From Rhynchopus euleeides (lineage: Eukaryota; Euglenozoa; Diplonemea; Diplonemida; Diplonemidae): a stretch of 64,000 bases of DNA. The notes beneath the pieces are model-generated. The model saw nothing but the letters and a program-made list of their open reading frames with translations. It had not been told where the DNA came from and did no database searches. The DNA is taken from positions 806,001-870,000 of the forward strand of contig OY723262.1 of assembly GCA_963210315.1 (NCBI GenBank), written 5' to 3'. Within the stretch, counting starts at the first letter, position 1, and every line of letters starts with the position of its first letter. This document shows, in pieces, positions 9,916 through 20,071 of this stretch. The translations under genes were made by a program, and so were the position numbers.

Positions 9916-11820
9916 GGGGAATGCTACGAGCACGGCCAAAAATCGTTCAAATCGTTCAAACCCAGGGTTTTTCCCAGATATTTGGGGGGGGGGGGTCTTT
10001 TATAAGAGGGGGTCGGGGGTCGGGTGGGGTCAGGGGGTCGGATTCTTATCGGGGTCTCTGCCCCTAGGGGGGGTCAAATGCCCCCCTTTTACGTGGATAA
10101 ACACGATTTTTCAAAAAACCGGCGCAGAGGCCCCAAAGCCCCCGTAAACCCTCCAAACCCCCCCAGATCGGTCCGGAAACCCATCGAACCCCACTTTTCC
10201 ACCATTCCGGGCACCTCAGGTGCCCGAATTGGGGTGCCTAAATTTTGTGCCACCGTTTGGTACTGTACAGTGCCACTGTGTGGGAGGTTGGAAAAGAAAA
10301 TGCCCTAACACACCACATCTGAGGGTTGCAATGCATGTTGCTTGCCAACCACGTCATCCGGTGGGTGTCAGGCGCTATGTAGGTGGCATTAGCCAGGTCT
10401 TCGATGTGTTCTGGCTTGTATATGGGTGCGTCCATAAACCCCCCCCCCCCAAATACCGTAATCTAGGGATTTTTTCAGGTTTTCGCCCATTTCCGACCAT
10501 CTACGCCCCTCTGTCACCCGCCAGACACCCACAAAACCCATACCGCACCTCCGGATGTGGTCTCAGAGGGCATTGGCACCCCCCAGTGGCCATTTTCTAC
10601 GGATTTCCTGTCATTTTTGACCCCTGCCAGCCACCTCGCATATATGGTAGTAGAGCCGGGAGGTTTCTTGGTACACGGTTTGAGAAGCTTGATGGCAAGG
10701 TCATCACACAAGATGCCTTGCTGGCAGAGCCCAGCACTCTGGCCCACTCTAGCAACCTGCGACTTCGAACCAGAGTGACATGGAGGTGCAATGGATCTGT
10801 GCAGGTGGCGGCTGTCTCAGAGCCCCAGAGTCCCAAGTCGGGTAGGCTGGTGGTCGGTGACGACATTCTTCCTCGAAACACCAGAGAACCGAGTCGAGCC
10901 GGGTCAGGTCAGCAATGGGTTGCACCCCCCAGCTCGCCGACAGACAGACCGAGGCTGCCCTTATGCCGAGCCATTGGCAGGGTGGACCACGGGATGTGTA
11001 CTATTGTGGAATATCTTCTTCGGTAGGAGCATTGCAGGTCAACTTTCTTGGGCCTGCAGCAACCACCCCGATCACATGAAGCCCCCCGTTCCTCAACACG
11101 GTGGAACATGATGTGAGCCCTCTGTTCTTATCGCTGCATGTGGCCTGCCCCCGAAAGGGCCCTCGCCCGATTTGATTCCCCTGAGACCATCGTGGCCTCG
11201 GTGTACTGTTTCAAGAACAATACGAGAAGGGCCCTCTTGATGTGCCCCTGTACAGTGGCTGCTCGGTGACACTAAGCTGTGAAGATGATGCGGTGCTGAC
11301 ACCACACACACCGTTGTCTCCGAAAGGGGCCCAGGTCGCAATGATGAAATCAGCACTTGTTGCGCCACAAGGGGCCCCTTTGAGGCGGTTCTGCGGGGTG
11401 GCTGGCCAGGGGTCGAAAATGACAGGAAAACCGTAAAAAATGGCCACTGGGGGGTGCCAATGCCCTCTGAGACCACATCCGGAGGTGCGGTATGGGTTTT
11501 GTGGGTGTCTGGCGGGTGACAGAGGGGCGTAGATGGTCGGAAATGGGCGAAAACCTGAAAAAATCCCTACACGGTGGACTCCAGCGGGGGTAGGGTAACC
11601 CTTTTCGGGAGTCTCAACTAGGGGGAGTCCAACTCCCGCTAGCGGGAGTCTATACTCCCGCTAGGGGGAGTCTGACTCCCCCTAGCGGGAGTCTTTTCAC
11701 CTATTTTCACTCATTTTTCCCATGATACCTATGCAATGTGGCACTCGTCACTGAAGTACAGCCACACCAAACGAAACGGACGTTTCCACCCATCCCAGCT
11801 CGCAGACCTGATTCACAAAA

Positions 11821-12201
11821 ATGGGGAAGACGACAACGAAGCCGGCAGCGAAGCCGGCGGCAAAGTCGATTAAGAAGAAGAAGAGCGCAGAGAGTCCCGA
11901 GGCTGCGGAGGCGACGAACATTGTGCATGATTTTTGCACGGCCTTCCCTGTTAAAAAAGGGGGCAGTGTGCTGACACTGGGATCCATTAGAAGGCTCCTA
12001 GCAACGGTGTTGAGCAAGGAGCTCCACCAGCACAGCACCCAGGTGGCCAACGCAATCATCGCCATGTCTTCCCTGACATGGATAAGTTCGCTGTCAGGGA
12101 AGTCGCAACGATGCGGAAGGAGGGCGCTCTCCGTCATATACAAGGTGGAGGCGAAGTATGGCAAGGTGCAGGATACAAACGTGTCGTCGGGGGCAGCCTG
12201 A
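11821..12201 (+). CDS. Histone H2B-like small basic protein in element B
   Basis: A 126-codon ORF begins 99 bp inside the left TIR of element B. Residues 2-21 form a Lys/Ala/Pro-rich tail like that of histones H1 or H2B. Residues 51-80 resemble the last helices of H2B: I56, V63-L64, E67-L68 and H71 line up, ungapped, with the isoleucine, leucines, GEL and KHA positions of the H2B C-terminal helix region. The preceding region (32-50) is much shorter than the H2B long helix, so a full histone fold is not present. It may be a captured, degenerate histone or a convergent DNA-binding protein. I made this match by eye. A second frame at 12078-12374 overlaps its end and is probably noise. Confidence 0.4.
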   Translation: MGKTTTKPAAKPAAKSIKKKKSAESPEAAEATNIVHDFCTAFPVKKGGSVLTLGSIRRLLATVLSKELHQHSTQVANAIIAMSSLTWISSLSGKSQRCGRRALSVIYKVEAKYGKVQDTNVSSGAA

Positions 12202-12350
12202 AGCCGCGAATGATCGCGACACGGGCGAACGGCTTGGCACCGTGGGTCTGGATAGATGCTGGAGTTCGGCCGGGTGAAACCGGAAGTCGCAGCAAAATTT
12301 GCCCCCCCAGATTTCTTCCTCAAACCCACCCGTGGGCTGATCCGGCCTTG

Positions 12351-12450
12351 CACGGTGGACTCCAGCGGGGGTAGGGTACCACTACCGGGTTTAACCCTTT
12401 TCGGGAGTCTCAACTAGGGGGAGTCCAACTCCCGCTAGCGGGAGTATAGA
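12351..12450 (+). repeat. Second left terminus of the B family inside B
   Basis: CACGGTGGACTCC and about 100 bp of the B left TIR are repeated here, with an extra ACCACTACCGGG block that the outer left end lacks. It is preceded by TG rather than TA. It may be the surviving end of another B-type copy, so B as seen could be a composite of two related elements. Confidence 0.7.
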
Positions 12451-12466
12451 TCAGCAGTGGGCAACA

Positions 12467-12727
12467 ATGAGGCGATGCGGGGGGCGAGGGCACCGATGCT
12501 CACTGTGCGACATCCCAGAAGAACGCTGGTATCAACAGGTGCATCGATACCCGCACCTGACTCTCTCTGAGATGAAAGAGGCTGGCTACCCCTCCCTCTT
12601 GGCAGGTGTGCTTCCCAATGCCCGCTACGTCACCCCAGCACTCCATGACTGCAAGGGGCTCGCCATGCGGCTGATCAGGGTACTGGATGACAGGGGTGGA
12701 GCTTGGGGGTTTTTTCGGGTCAGCTGA
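12467..12727 (+). CDS. Unknown ORF in element B (possible exon)
   Basis: An 86-codon frame starts just after the inner left TIR. It contains a CSLC pair (residues ~12-15), a WYQQVHRYPHLTLSEM stretch and TPALHDCKGLAMRLI. The peptide looks protein-like rather than random and could be an exon of a transposon protein continued by the frame at 13406. A GT-AG link was not established. Function unknown. Confidence 0.35.
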   Translation: MRRCGGRGHRCSLCDIPEERWYQQVHRYPHLTLSEMKEAGYPSLLAGVLPNARYVTPALHDCKGLAMRLIRVLDDRGGAWGFFRVS

Positions 12728-12936
12728 CCTGATTTTCTGCAGGCCCTCACAAAAAATCAGGTCAGGGGTAAAAAGAAAAAAAAATATAGATTTTCGGGAA
12801 ACCGGAAAAGTTGGCTCCTCGCCTTGGGGCCTCAAGGTGACCAGGAGGCGTTTCGTGAGCAAAGTGACCCCAGCGACATGAGCACAGGCCTCAAACAGTC
12901 ACAATAGAGGACAAATGAAGCTGCCCAACCCGTACC

Positions 12937-13205
12937 GTGCAACAGACGTTTACTACCGTGGCCTCCGGTGGCTGGGGGGCTCCGCCCCCCAGACCCCCCT
13001 GTGGCATGTGCCTGTCTTGTACCCAAGCCCTTTACATCAGGGAATCTCAGTATCCTCAGGAGGACGCAGCCAACTCACACAGAATCCGTACGCCCGCAAG
13101 TCACAGATGTTCACTACCGTGGCCTCCGGCGGCTGGGAGCTCCGCCTCCCAGACCCCCCCTACGGCATGTGTTTGTCTTGTAACCAAGTCCTTGCGCGTC
13201 CGGGG
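12937..13205 (-). repeat. Paired P modules, inverted orientation, inside B
   Basis: Two copies of the P module read on the minus strand, with GGCCTCCGGTGGCTGGGGGG at about 12959-12978 and GGCCTCCGGCGGCTGGG at about 13120-13136. They are about 160 bp apart, with the same CTCAGGAGGACGCAGCCAAC spacer as the pairs at 1.4 and 44.5 kb. This places a P pair inside a datable transposon. Confidence 0.8.
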
Positions 13206-13405
13206 CTGCATATCGGTTCCGGTACCTCGCGGGAGGCTGGGCCCGAGCACTGATCTCTGAGACGAACCGGGGGGGAACCCATAAGAAAAAATTGGCTGAC
13301 CCGATCTGACCCGATCCAGCCCGCAACCCCATATTTCAAGCTCCACCCCTGCTGGATGAGACAACAAAAAAATATTCGACAAGACCTGTACAAACCTTGC
13401 ACTGA

Positions 13406-14272
13406 ATGTGTCGCAGCATGGGACAGGTGCTCAGTTCCGGAAGGTCGTGCTTGCCTGTCACAGGACACACCTACAAGGGCTTGTTCCGCTACCTCTTTGT
13501 CTCCCTTGCAGACCTCATGCATTTCCGGTATGCAGACATCCCCTGGCGCTTCTGGGGATGCAAGGATGAGTCAGCCCGGATTCCCTTCTTGCGTGCTCGG
13601 ATCTCAGGGCATATATTTCACTGGTTGATGGAGCATGCCGAAAAGGGATCAACGCGCAATGCCTACGTACACAGTCTCCATCATTGGTGGGCTCCAGAAG
13701 ATGCAGTGCCTCTGCAGAACAACGACGAATTTGAAGAAGCAGAGAACGGACATCGCAAGAAAGATGCCGTTACAATCGCCAGCTCCGCAACTTACGAGAG
13801 AGATCTTGCGATGGCAGAAGAGAAGCGGCGCGCATCGGGCATGCCTTGGAAGGTTGCGCACCTGTCGCAGGACGGGATCCTCGGGTATAGAGAAGTCATC
13901 CTGTGTCCGTGTCTGCACACCCGACACGCTCATAGATTGGCTGTGTATGTTCTTTGCACACAGTTGACACAGCTGCAGAAGGGGTTTGTGCACTGCAACA
14001 CACAGGACTTCGTTGAACCCATCAGCGCGCCCTACTTCCTGTTCCGGTTCCCCGAAGGACACCGCAAATTATCGCTCTGCTTGTGCAAAATGCCAATCCC
14101 GCTGGGGGCGACTTTCACACCATTCGTGTCATCCGAGGCGACTTTGAGCACGCTTGACCAACGCGCACAGCAGGAGGGGGATGACAGTTCTGACGAAGAA
14201 GATGAGGCCTGCAGGATGGCTTGTCTTGCCCAAGGTGTAACACAACTACGACAGGCGATGGCCGCACTTTGA
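13406..14272 (+). CDS. Unknown 288-residue protein encoded by element B
   Basis: The longest ORF of element B starts at an ATG and ends about 160 bp before element I. It has aromatic-rich segments in its first third (FRYLFVSLADLMHFRY, ISGHIFHWLMEH), a Cys/His pair region near 170-180 (CPCLHTRHAHR), an acidic patch near the end (GDDSSDEEDEA) and a short helical tail. No DDE triad, zinc-finger consensus or known domain was recognised. By size, position and strand it is the best candidate for the transposition protein of this family or a truncated part of it. The start could also be at the second ATG, five codons on. Confidence 0.5.
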   Translation: MCRSMGQVLSSGRSCLPVTGHTYKGLFRYLFVSLADLMHFRYADIPWRFWGCKDESARIPFLRARISGHIFHWLMEHAEKGSTRNAYVHSLHHWWAPEDAVPLQNNDEFEEAENGHRKKDAVTIASSATYERDLAMAEEKRRASGMPWKVAHLSQDGILGYREVILCPCLHTRHAHRLAVYVLCTQLTQLQKGFVHCNTQDFVEPISAPYFLFRFPEGHRKLSLCLCKMPIPLGATFTPFVSSEATLSTLDQRAQQEGDDSSDEEDEACRMACLAQGVTQLRQAMAAL

Positions 14273-14429
14273 CACCTCAAATTCTAACCGCTCACCTCCG
14301 CAGGTGTAGCCGCTACCAGGAGGATAGGTAGGTAGTCCAGAGTCCGGGGAAACTGACAGAAGCAAAACAAGCCCCTCCCCATCCCTCTTCCACCATGATT
14401 TTACCCCCCACGCCAGTAGACTGTAACTA

Positions 14430-14814
14430 CCGTATTCGGAAAAATACTGGAACGGAAAAATGCTGGAACGGATTTTTTCTGGAACGGAAAATAACTGGAA
14501 CAAACCCGGATTTTCGAAACTTGGAACATTATTCCGTTCCAGTATTTTTCCGTTCCAGAATTAGAATATGGGGGAAATTGACGGGTACTTGTCAGTTTTT
14601 GGGGCACATGTCCGAAATCCCACCTCACCCCACCCCATGCCATGGTGGAGGATGGTGGGCCCAGCATACCCTTGGGAAAGTACCCGACTCTCAGAAAACG
14701 GCCAAGTCCGCGCAGACCCCCCAAAACAATTCTGGAACGGAAAATAACTGGAACAGATGGGGTCTCGGCCGGAACTTGGAACATTATTCCGTTCCAGTAT
14801 TTTTCCGAATACGG
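14430..14814. mobile_element. MITE I inside element B
   Basis: A 385-bp element with TIR CCGTATTCGGAAAAATACTG and TA on both sides (14428-14429, 14815-14816). It is packed with GGAACGG and CCGTTCC repeats, and inner inverted copies of TGGAACGGAAAATAACTGGA lie at about 14480 and 14730. The TIR resembles that of element H (CCGTAAACGGAAA). No coding capacity. Confidence 0.85.
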
Positions 14815-15814
14815 TATATCATGGGAAAAATGGATGAAAATAGGTGAAAAGACTCCCGCTAGGGGGAGTCAGACTCCCCCTAGCGGGAGTATAGACTCCC
14901 GCTAGCGGGAGTCTTTGACACCCGCTCAGACTCCCGCTCCCAGACTCCCGCTAGGGCCGCTGGAGTCCACCGTGTAGATTACGGTATTTGGGGGGGGGGG
15001 GGTTTATGGACGAGGCCATATGTACCTCCCTGCCACCATGCACCGGGAGGCTGCCTGTAGGTACGGAACAAGTCCAGATGGTCGTGTGATTCCTGTGCAG
15101 CAGTGCTCCACAACCGGGATGTGTTGACAACGACTGTTGCAACACGAGCTGTACATTCCGGGAACACACGAAGTGCGCTGTCGTGGTACCCAGTGTGCCA
15201 GAATTGGTAGTTGCTGCGGTCTACTTTGCCTGGCCCAAGAGCACTGGTACTGAACAGTGCAATATGCGTGGCGAGGTGAATGCAACGGAAGCGCGCAAAG
15301 TCAATACAGCTCTCGGATGGCGGGTGGTGGTGTCACTAGTGTGTGACGTTCACTCGAGGATACAACGCATCACAATGAATCAGCAACCGTGGACCGAGGA
15401 CAATGCGCTCTCTGTGGCTGGTGTGGGGGACAAAGGCAGTGCCTGTGCCGCAGGCAGGGAGGTACATATACAAGCCAGAAGACATCGAAGACCTGGCTAA
15501 TGCCACCTACATAGCGCCTGACACCCACCGGATGACGTGGTTGGCAAGCAACATGCATTGCAACCCTCAGATGTGGTGTGTTGGGGCATTTTCTTTTCCA
15601 ACCTCCCACACAGTGGCACTGTACGGTACCAAACGGTGGCACAAAATTTAGGCACCCCAATTCGGGCACCTGAGGTGCCCGGAATGGTGGAAAAGTGGGG
15701 TTCGATGGGTTTCCGGACCGATCTGGGGGGGTTTGGAGGGTTTACGGGGGCTTTGGGGCCTCTGCGCCGGTTTTTTGAAAAATCGTGTTTGTCACCCCCA
15801 TTTGACCCCCCCTA

Positions 15815-16959
15815 CCCCCCCCCCCCCCACACCCCACACCCTGGCTGCCCAAAGCAAAAAATAAGAACCACCGACACAGAGGGGCGGTGAGCGTCTTTGA
15901 GGTACGAATATTGGGAGCAGGTGTATTTCACTCTCAGTGTGAATCGTCTTCTGCTGTGCCAGCGCGACCTCTCTCTCTGTCCCACCCCCCTCCCCCAGGA
16001 CCCCCCAGGACATGTTGAACGATATTCTTTTTGAGCCGTGTCTCTCTGCTTCAACAACAGCCCGCCTGGAGAGAGTGGGAACCGCTGCGTCATGCGACTC
16101 TTGAGGCAGCATGATTCATTTCCCTGCACGACCGAACGAAAAATCCCCTTTTCCAACAGCTCGCATGTGAGGAAGGGCAATCGCAGATGAACAGAGAGCT
16201 TCACACCCAGCCCTGGCGACGTGGTGTAATTTGAAACCAGAGCTTTTTTTGCATGAGGCTGTATACCCTTTTTTTTTGTGCAACAGAGTGCTGGCCACGC
16301 CTGTGGCGTGGGGAATCGGGTACTACTCAGGCATGGGATCAGAAACCACGTTGTGGAACTGGAACTCGCATAGACACGCCTCCCTCCCACCTCCTGTCTG
16401 TGTGACCCTTCTTGTTGGAGGGCACAGGGCAGGGTGGGGTCACGACAGGACAACAAGAAAAGCCACTGTAACACAGCAACGTCGTGTGCCGCAGGTGGAC
16501 ACAACACGCACCTTTTCAATTCCAGCCCTGCACACAGCATGAGCGGTGGGGCGGGTGGCACGGGGGGGAAATCCCGGGTGACACACCCAAAGGCAGGGAA
16601 GCGGAAACGCCAGACAAGCGAATTCCGCAAGGCATGTGGGGGAATTGTGAGGGGCGGCGTGGAGAAGAGCAAGGTCCAGCGTTGACCTGATTTCTCTCCT
16701 TCTGCAGGTGGCAGTGTCCGGGAACTGCAAGGCGTGTTGTTGCGTGGGGAGGCTGTATTGTTATTTTCCCAGCAGCACTCTCGCCCCGTGAACGGGGGGA
16801 AAAAAAAGGAGATGTTCTTTTTTTTCGGTGGGATAGATTTTTGTTCTCTCGGCGACGACAAAAATAAGGCTGGCGCACGAACACGCGAGACTGCGGGATG
16901 GGGGAAGGGGGGGGGGTAGTGAAAGGGAAGGGGGGGGGGGGGGGGTAGGGGGGGGGGGG
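15815..16959. other. Gene-free stretch with poly-C/G ends
   Basis: A 409-codon open frame on the minus strand spans this stretch, but it begins and ends in transposon termini and poly-G and has no domain. I do not call a gene. A G-rich tract runs from about 16900 to 16959. No RNA gene was recognised. Confidence 0.5.
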
Positions 16960-17144
16960 TACACGGTGGGATCTTGTAAATTTTACATGTATAACTACAA
17001 GTATATACATGTATTATACATGTATAATACTTGCATGTCAACTATTATACATGTATAATACATGTATATGCCTGAAATATACATGTAAAATACATGTATA
17101 TCAAGTAAAAATACAAGTATAATACCTGCATGTCAACTATTATA

Positions 17145-17963
17145 CCGTAAACGGAAAAAGGGTGGACCGTAAAAATGTTCCAAGTTCCCAAAAAAAGGCC
17201 AAACGTTCCATCTTTTTTACGGTCCACCATTTATTGGGACTGAATATGGAAAAGACAATGTGTTTTTCGCCCGCGGGCTGGTGGGTTGCGGGGCGCGGAC
17301 TGCGGCCTCCACGCCGCAGACTCCCGCACGTAGGCCTCCCGACCTCCCAGCTTTGGACCCTCCCTCCACCACCGCAACCAACACCAGCAAGAGAAGCAAG
17401 TCCTCCCTGCGTGTGGAAAGGGCACGATCACCACCACTCACCTCGAGACTCACCCACCACCACACCTCGAGAAGTGTAGTACCATGCAAGGAGCGTTCCG
17501 GTAGAAGTAAAAGTAGAAGTAAAAGTAGAACCTGCTGCACGAGCCCACAAAAGCAGCCACAGTACGGCAGGGCGCGCAGACAGAAGCTGAGACCACCGGG
17601 CTCCCTCCAGATGTAAATTCGTGAATCAGTGCCCGGAAAATTCAGGGAAATCGTACTCCTTTAGTGTAGTACACCCTGCAGTAACTGTGGGAGAACAGTT
17701 CCCGGACGATGGTGAGTGCACACTCTGTGTTGAGGCCCTGTGGTGTTAATCCTGCAGCTTCAGTCGTGCGATTTCCTTGGTTCCTTCGCGACTTCGTCGA
17801 AGGAATTCGTAAAAAAACCGCCAAGTCCACTATCCCAACCGTAAAATAGGTGGACCGTAAAAATGTTCCAAGTTCCGGAAAAATCCCATTTGTTCCATCT
17901 TTTTTACGGTCCACCTATAGTACGGTTCACCTTTATTACGGTCCACAATATTTCCGTTTACGG
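17145..17963. mobile_element. TIR element H, inserted in G at a TA
   Basis: Ends are CCGTAAACGGAAA and the inverse, with TA on both sides (17143-17144, 17964-17965). Joining the flanks gives CAACTATTATACTTGTATTT, which is what the other arm of G has at 18285-18310 (inverted): a preserved empty site. Each end also holds a small palindrome GGTGGACCGTAAAAATG ... TTTTTTACGGTCCACC (17161-17228, 17851-17918). It carries a copy of the 17645 SINE-like repeat. No recognisable gene. Confidence 0.87.
17645..17812 (+). repeat. SINE-like repeat, copy 1
   Basis: This copy has AAATCGTACTCCTTTAGTG, an ACTGTGGGAGAACAGTTCC block, GTTGAGGCCCTGTG, CAGCTTCAGTCGTGCGATTT and TTCGCGACTTCGTCG, then an A run. It matches 25321-25545 closely and 20758-20985 more weakly. 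All end in A-rich sequence after a TTCGCGACTTCG stretch. See the finding on this family. Confidence 0.6.
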
Positions 17964-18528
17964 TACTTGTATTTTTACTTGATATACATGTATTTTACAT
18001 GTATATTTCAGGCATTTACATGTATTTTACATGTATAATACTTGTCATGCAAGTATTATACATGTAAAATACTTGCATGACAAGTAAAATACATGTATAA
18101 TACTTGCATGACAAGTAAAATACTTGCATGCAAGTAAAATACATGTATTTTACTTGCATGCAAGTATTTTACTTGTCATGCAAGTATTTTACATGTATAA
18201 TACTTGCATGACAAGTATTATACATGTAAAATACATGTAAATGCCTGAAATATACATGTAAAATACATGTATATCAAGTAAAAATACAAGTATAATAGTT
18301 GACATGCAAGTATTATACTTGTATTTTTACTTGATATACATGTATTTTACATGTATATTCAGGCATATACATGTATTATACATGTATAATAGTTGACATG
18401 CAAGTATTATACATGTATAATACATGTATATACTTGTAGTTATACATGTAAAATTTACAAGATCCCACCGTGTATCTGCCCTTTAAAAAGCGTGAGAAAC
18501 ACCACATTTTTGAACATCGACTTCTTTT

Positions 18529-19557
18529 GACGTACCGGCCGTCAAAACCCCCACCAACCACCCCAGAACACCGATATTACCCCCTATCCGACACACCAGA
18601 CCCCCTCATGGCACCTCCAGAGGCTTTTTTGCGACGTCAAAATTTTCTGCCTAGGTTTGGTACCTGGGCCATCCTTGTGGGAGAGGTGTTCAGATTTTTG
18701 CGAACAGTGGACATCTATTTTCAGGGTTTTTGGTGTCTGGCAATGCCGAGGGGCGTGGGGGGGTGCATTCTGGATCGAGGGCAGGGTCCACCAGACCCGT
18801 TCTCTTCCGAGAAACGATATTTTTGACCCCCAAACTTGCAGCCCATCTCCTGTGGGCCTGTTTGTACGTCAATTAGCCTTTATTCTAAGCAAAACGACGC
18901 TCACATGCGTCATCCCACTTAGTCCGAGAGTCCGCTGACGAGACACACATATCTGCCCTCTTCTAGTTCAGACTCAGTCAGCACCAACCTAGCACCCTCT
19001 CTTTCTCTGTGGCTCTTTCTGTTGGTGTCACAACTGCACCAGTTGCCTAGGCCAGGCTCCATTCGAGGCAGGAAGCACATCTCTGATTATTGGTGTCGCC
19101 GTCCACAGCGTCTCTGAGTCCATGTCTTTGCAACATCTGATTGCTTGCGGGAGTATTGTCAGGACAGGCATGCAACCAGGACATGTGGGATACCCAGCGG
19201 GATATATGAAAATGGGATATCCCTGCCATCCGCCCTATGCCCCCCGGGAGACAGGGCCATCTCTGCGGGATATGGGGGTCAGAATCCGCAGGATATCATC
19301 ACCAGGTCACGCGGGATACCCCCGCATGCGCATGGGATATCAAATGGGACCTGGTTTGACCGAAGAGCCAACCATATTCCGTACAATATGTTGTATCAGT
19401 GTGGGTGGCTCTGCCTGGTACCTAGGCCAGGTACCAAACCTAGGCAGGAAAATGAGCATGGCAGATGAGTGGCCCCCAGAGGGCACTGGGGGTCACCAAA
19501 GTGCCCTGTAGGTGTTTCTGGGGTGTTTTGGACCACTTTGTATGGTTGGATGTCGAC
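18529..19557. mobile_element. Probable degenerate TIR element N
   Basis: CTGCCTAGGTTTGGTACCTG at 18649-18668 is repeated inverted at 19427-19446, and weaker inverse matches extend outward (ACCACCCCAGAACACC against AACACCCCAGAAACACC). The interior contains a GGGATATCCC-type array at 19185-19345. Boundaries are approximate and no flanking TA duplication could be fixed. Confidence 0.5.
19185..19345 (+). repeat. GGGATATCCC palindrome array
   Basis: Several GGGATA and TATCCC units (GTGGGATACCC, GCGGGATATATG, AATGGGATATCCC, CACGCGGGATACCCC) form an irregular palindromic minisatellite. The same motif builds element M at 33.1 kb and appears at 50.37-50.43 kb inside element E. Confidence 0.7.
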
Positions 19558-19619
19558 TTAGGTGCCGTTTTCGCATATGTCAAAAATTCGGGTTTCTCAC
19601 GCACATATACCCCCCCCTA

Positions 19620-20069
19620 GGGCAGTGGTGGCAGCGTACGGCCGTACGGTACGCGTACGCGTACGCCGTACGCACTTTCTGAAAATCGCGCTGCGTACGC
19701 GTACGCAGATTTTGCGTACGGCTGGTATTCCAGGTCTCTCAGCACACAGTAGGCCACCCAGCGGGTGGCTGGGCCCTGGCCTTTGCTCTTGCCTTTCACA
19801 GATGGTTCCTTGCCGCGCACGTGGCGAATAACTCGCAACACCTGCAAGTACACCCGCAAGCATACTGCAAAAGGTACCACTTCCGACTGGAAGGCTCGAA
19901 GGCTGCCCCTGGTACACCTGAGTTCGACTGTCGGATTTGGTGTGCGGACATGGCCGTCTCCTGTGCTCCATAGACTGCCGTACGCAGCGCCGTACGCGTA
20001 CGCGTACGCGTACGCCGTACGCACTTTTTGAAAATCACGCTGCGTACGCGTACGCAGCCACCACTGCCC
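19620..20069. mobile_element. MITE Q with CGTACG palindromes
   Basis: A 450-bp element with TIR GGGCAGTGGTGGC then GCGTACG, and TA on both sides (19618-19619, 20070-20071). Next to the TIRs are CGTACGCGTACG arrays. The core (CTGGTATTCCAGGTCTCTCA to GCTCTTGCCTTTCACAGA) recurs at 53290-53400 inside element F without this TIR. The first eight bases GGGCAGTG are shared with element E. Confidence 0.87.
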
Positions 20070-20071
20070 TA

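Larger units (their letters stand above)
5412..10064 (+). mobile_element. TIR element S, carrying an inserted LINE
   Basis: Left end GGCATAGACCCCGATAAGA begins right after TA (5410-5411). The right end, read on the minus strand from 10064, is GGGGCAGAGACCCCGATAAGA with TA next to it (10065-10066), giving about 20 bp of imperfect TIR. The interior left part (5430-6070) is made of GGGGTCGG and CCGACCCC repeats. Two copies of a GACCCCACTRCGATCCRCA block lie at 5556 and 5759, with a third at 6122. The LINE interrupts the element, whose own length is only about 1.1 kb. No transposase frame is seen, so it would be non-autonomous. Boundaries are inferred from the TIR and TA. Confidence 0.6.
11570..14974. 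mobile_element. TIR element B, 3.4 kb, inserted in A at a TA
   Basis: It begins CACGGTGGACTCCAGCGG and ends with the inverse, with about 155 bp of TIR made of GGGAGTC/GACTCCC iterations (11570-11722 against 14818-14974). TA flanks both sides (11568-11569, 14975-14976). The uninterrupted site AATCTAGGG is kept in the other arm of A (around 10456-10464), which proves a TA duplication. It carries ORFs at 11821, 12467 and 13406, a second partial left end at 12351, a P-module pair at 12937 and element I at 14430. TA duplication suggests the IS630/Tc1/mariner group, but no DDE transposase was recognised. Confidence 0.88.
10424..15017. mobile_element. TIR element A, inserted in C
   Basis: TIRs are GGGTGCGTCCATAAACC and, inverted at the right end, GGCCTCGTCCATAAACC, followed by poly-C and AAATACCGTAATCTAGGG. 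The arms match for about 210 bp: 10424-10635 against 11395-11567 continued at 14977-15017. ATAT flanks both ends (10420-10423 and 15018-15021). The other arm of C reads CTTGTATATGTACC without A, so that is the empty site and the duplication is ATAT, or TA if one more T belongs to each TIR. Without element B it is about 1.19 kb. No protein was recognised. Confidence 0.85.
10067..15812. mobile_element. TIR element C, outermost of a nested set
   Basis: TIRs start GGGGGGGTCAAATG next to TA on both sides (10065-10066 and 15813-15814). The arms match as inverted repeats for about 360 bp (10067-10423 against 15812 back to about 15460), including GTTCTGGCTTGTATAT. Element A is inserted in the left arm. 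Without it C is about 1.15 kb, with no transposase frame. The matching arms encode mirror-image peptides beginning MPELGCLNFVPPFG, a by-product of the inverted repeat and not a gene. Confidence 0.85.
16962..18472. mobile_element. TIR element G, ATGTA-rich, bounded by TA
   Basis: Ends are CACGGTGGGATCTTGTAAAT on both strands, flanked by TA (16960-16961 and 18473-18474). The TIRs run for more than 200 bp and consist of alternating TACATGTA, TACTTGCATG and CAAGTA units, continuing as a symmetrical array at 17970-18290. The outer eight bases CACGGTGG are shared with elements B and M, so G belongs to the same TIR family with a different interior. It contains element H. No protein. Confidence 0.88.

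Noticed and set aside
15812..17041. 409-codon minus-strand frame
   Set aside because: It begins in element G's TIR, passes poly-G and ends in element C's flank. Low-complexity Pro/Ser content and no domain.
16962..18472. Regularly spaced ATGTA/CATG repeats resembling a CRISPR array or centromeric satellite
   Set aside because: The units are palindromic TIR material of one transposon with borders and a target duplication. There are no spacers, and the genome is eukaryotic.
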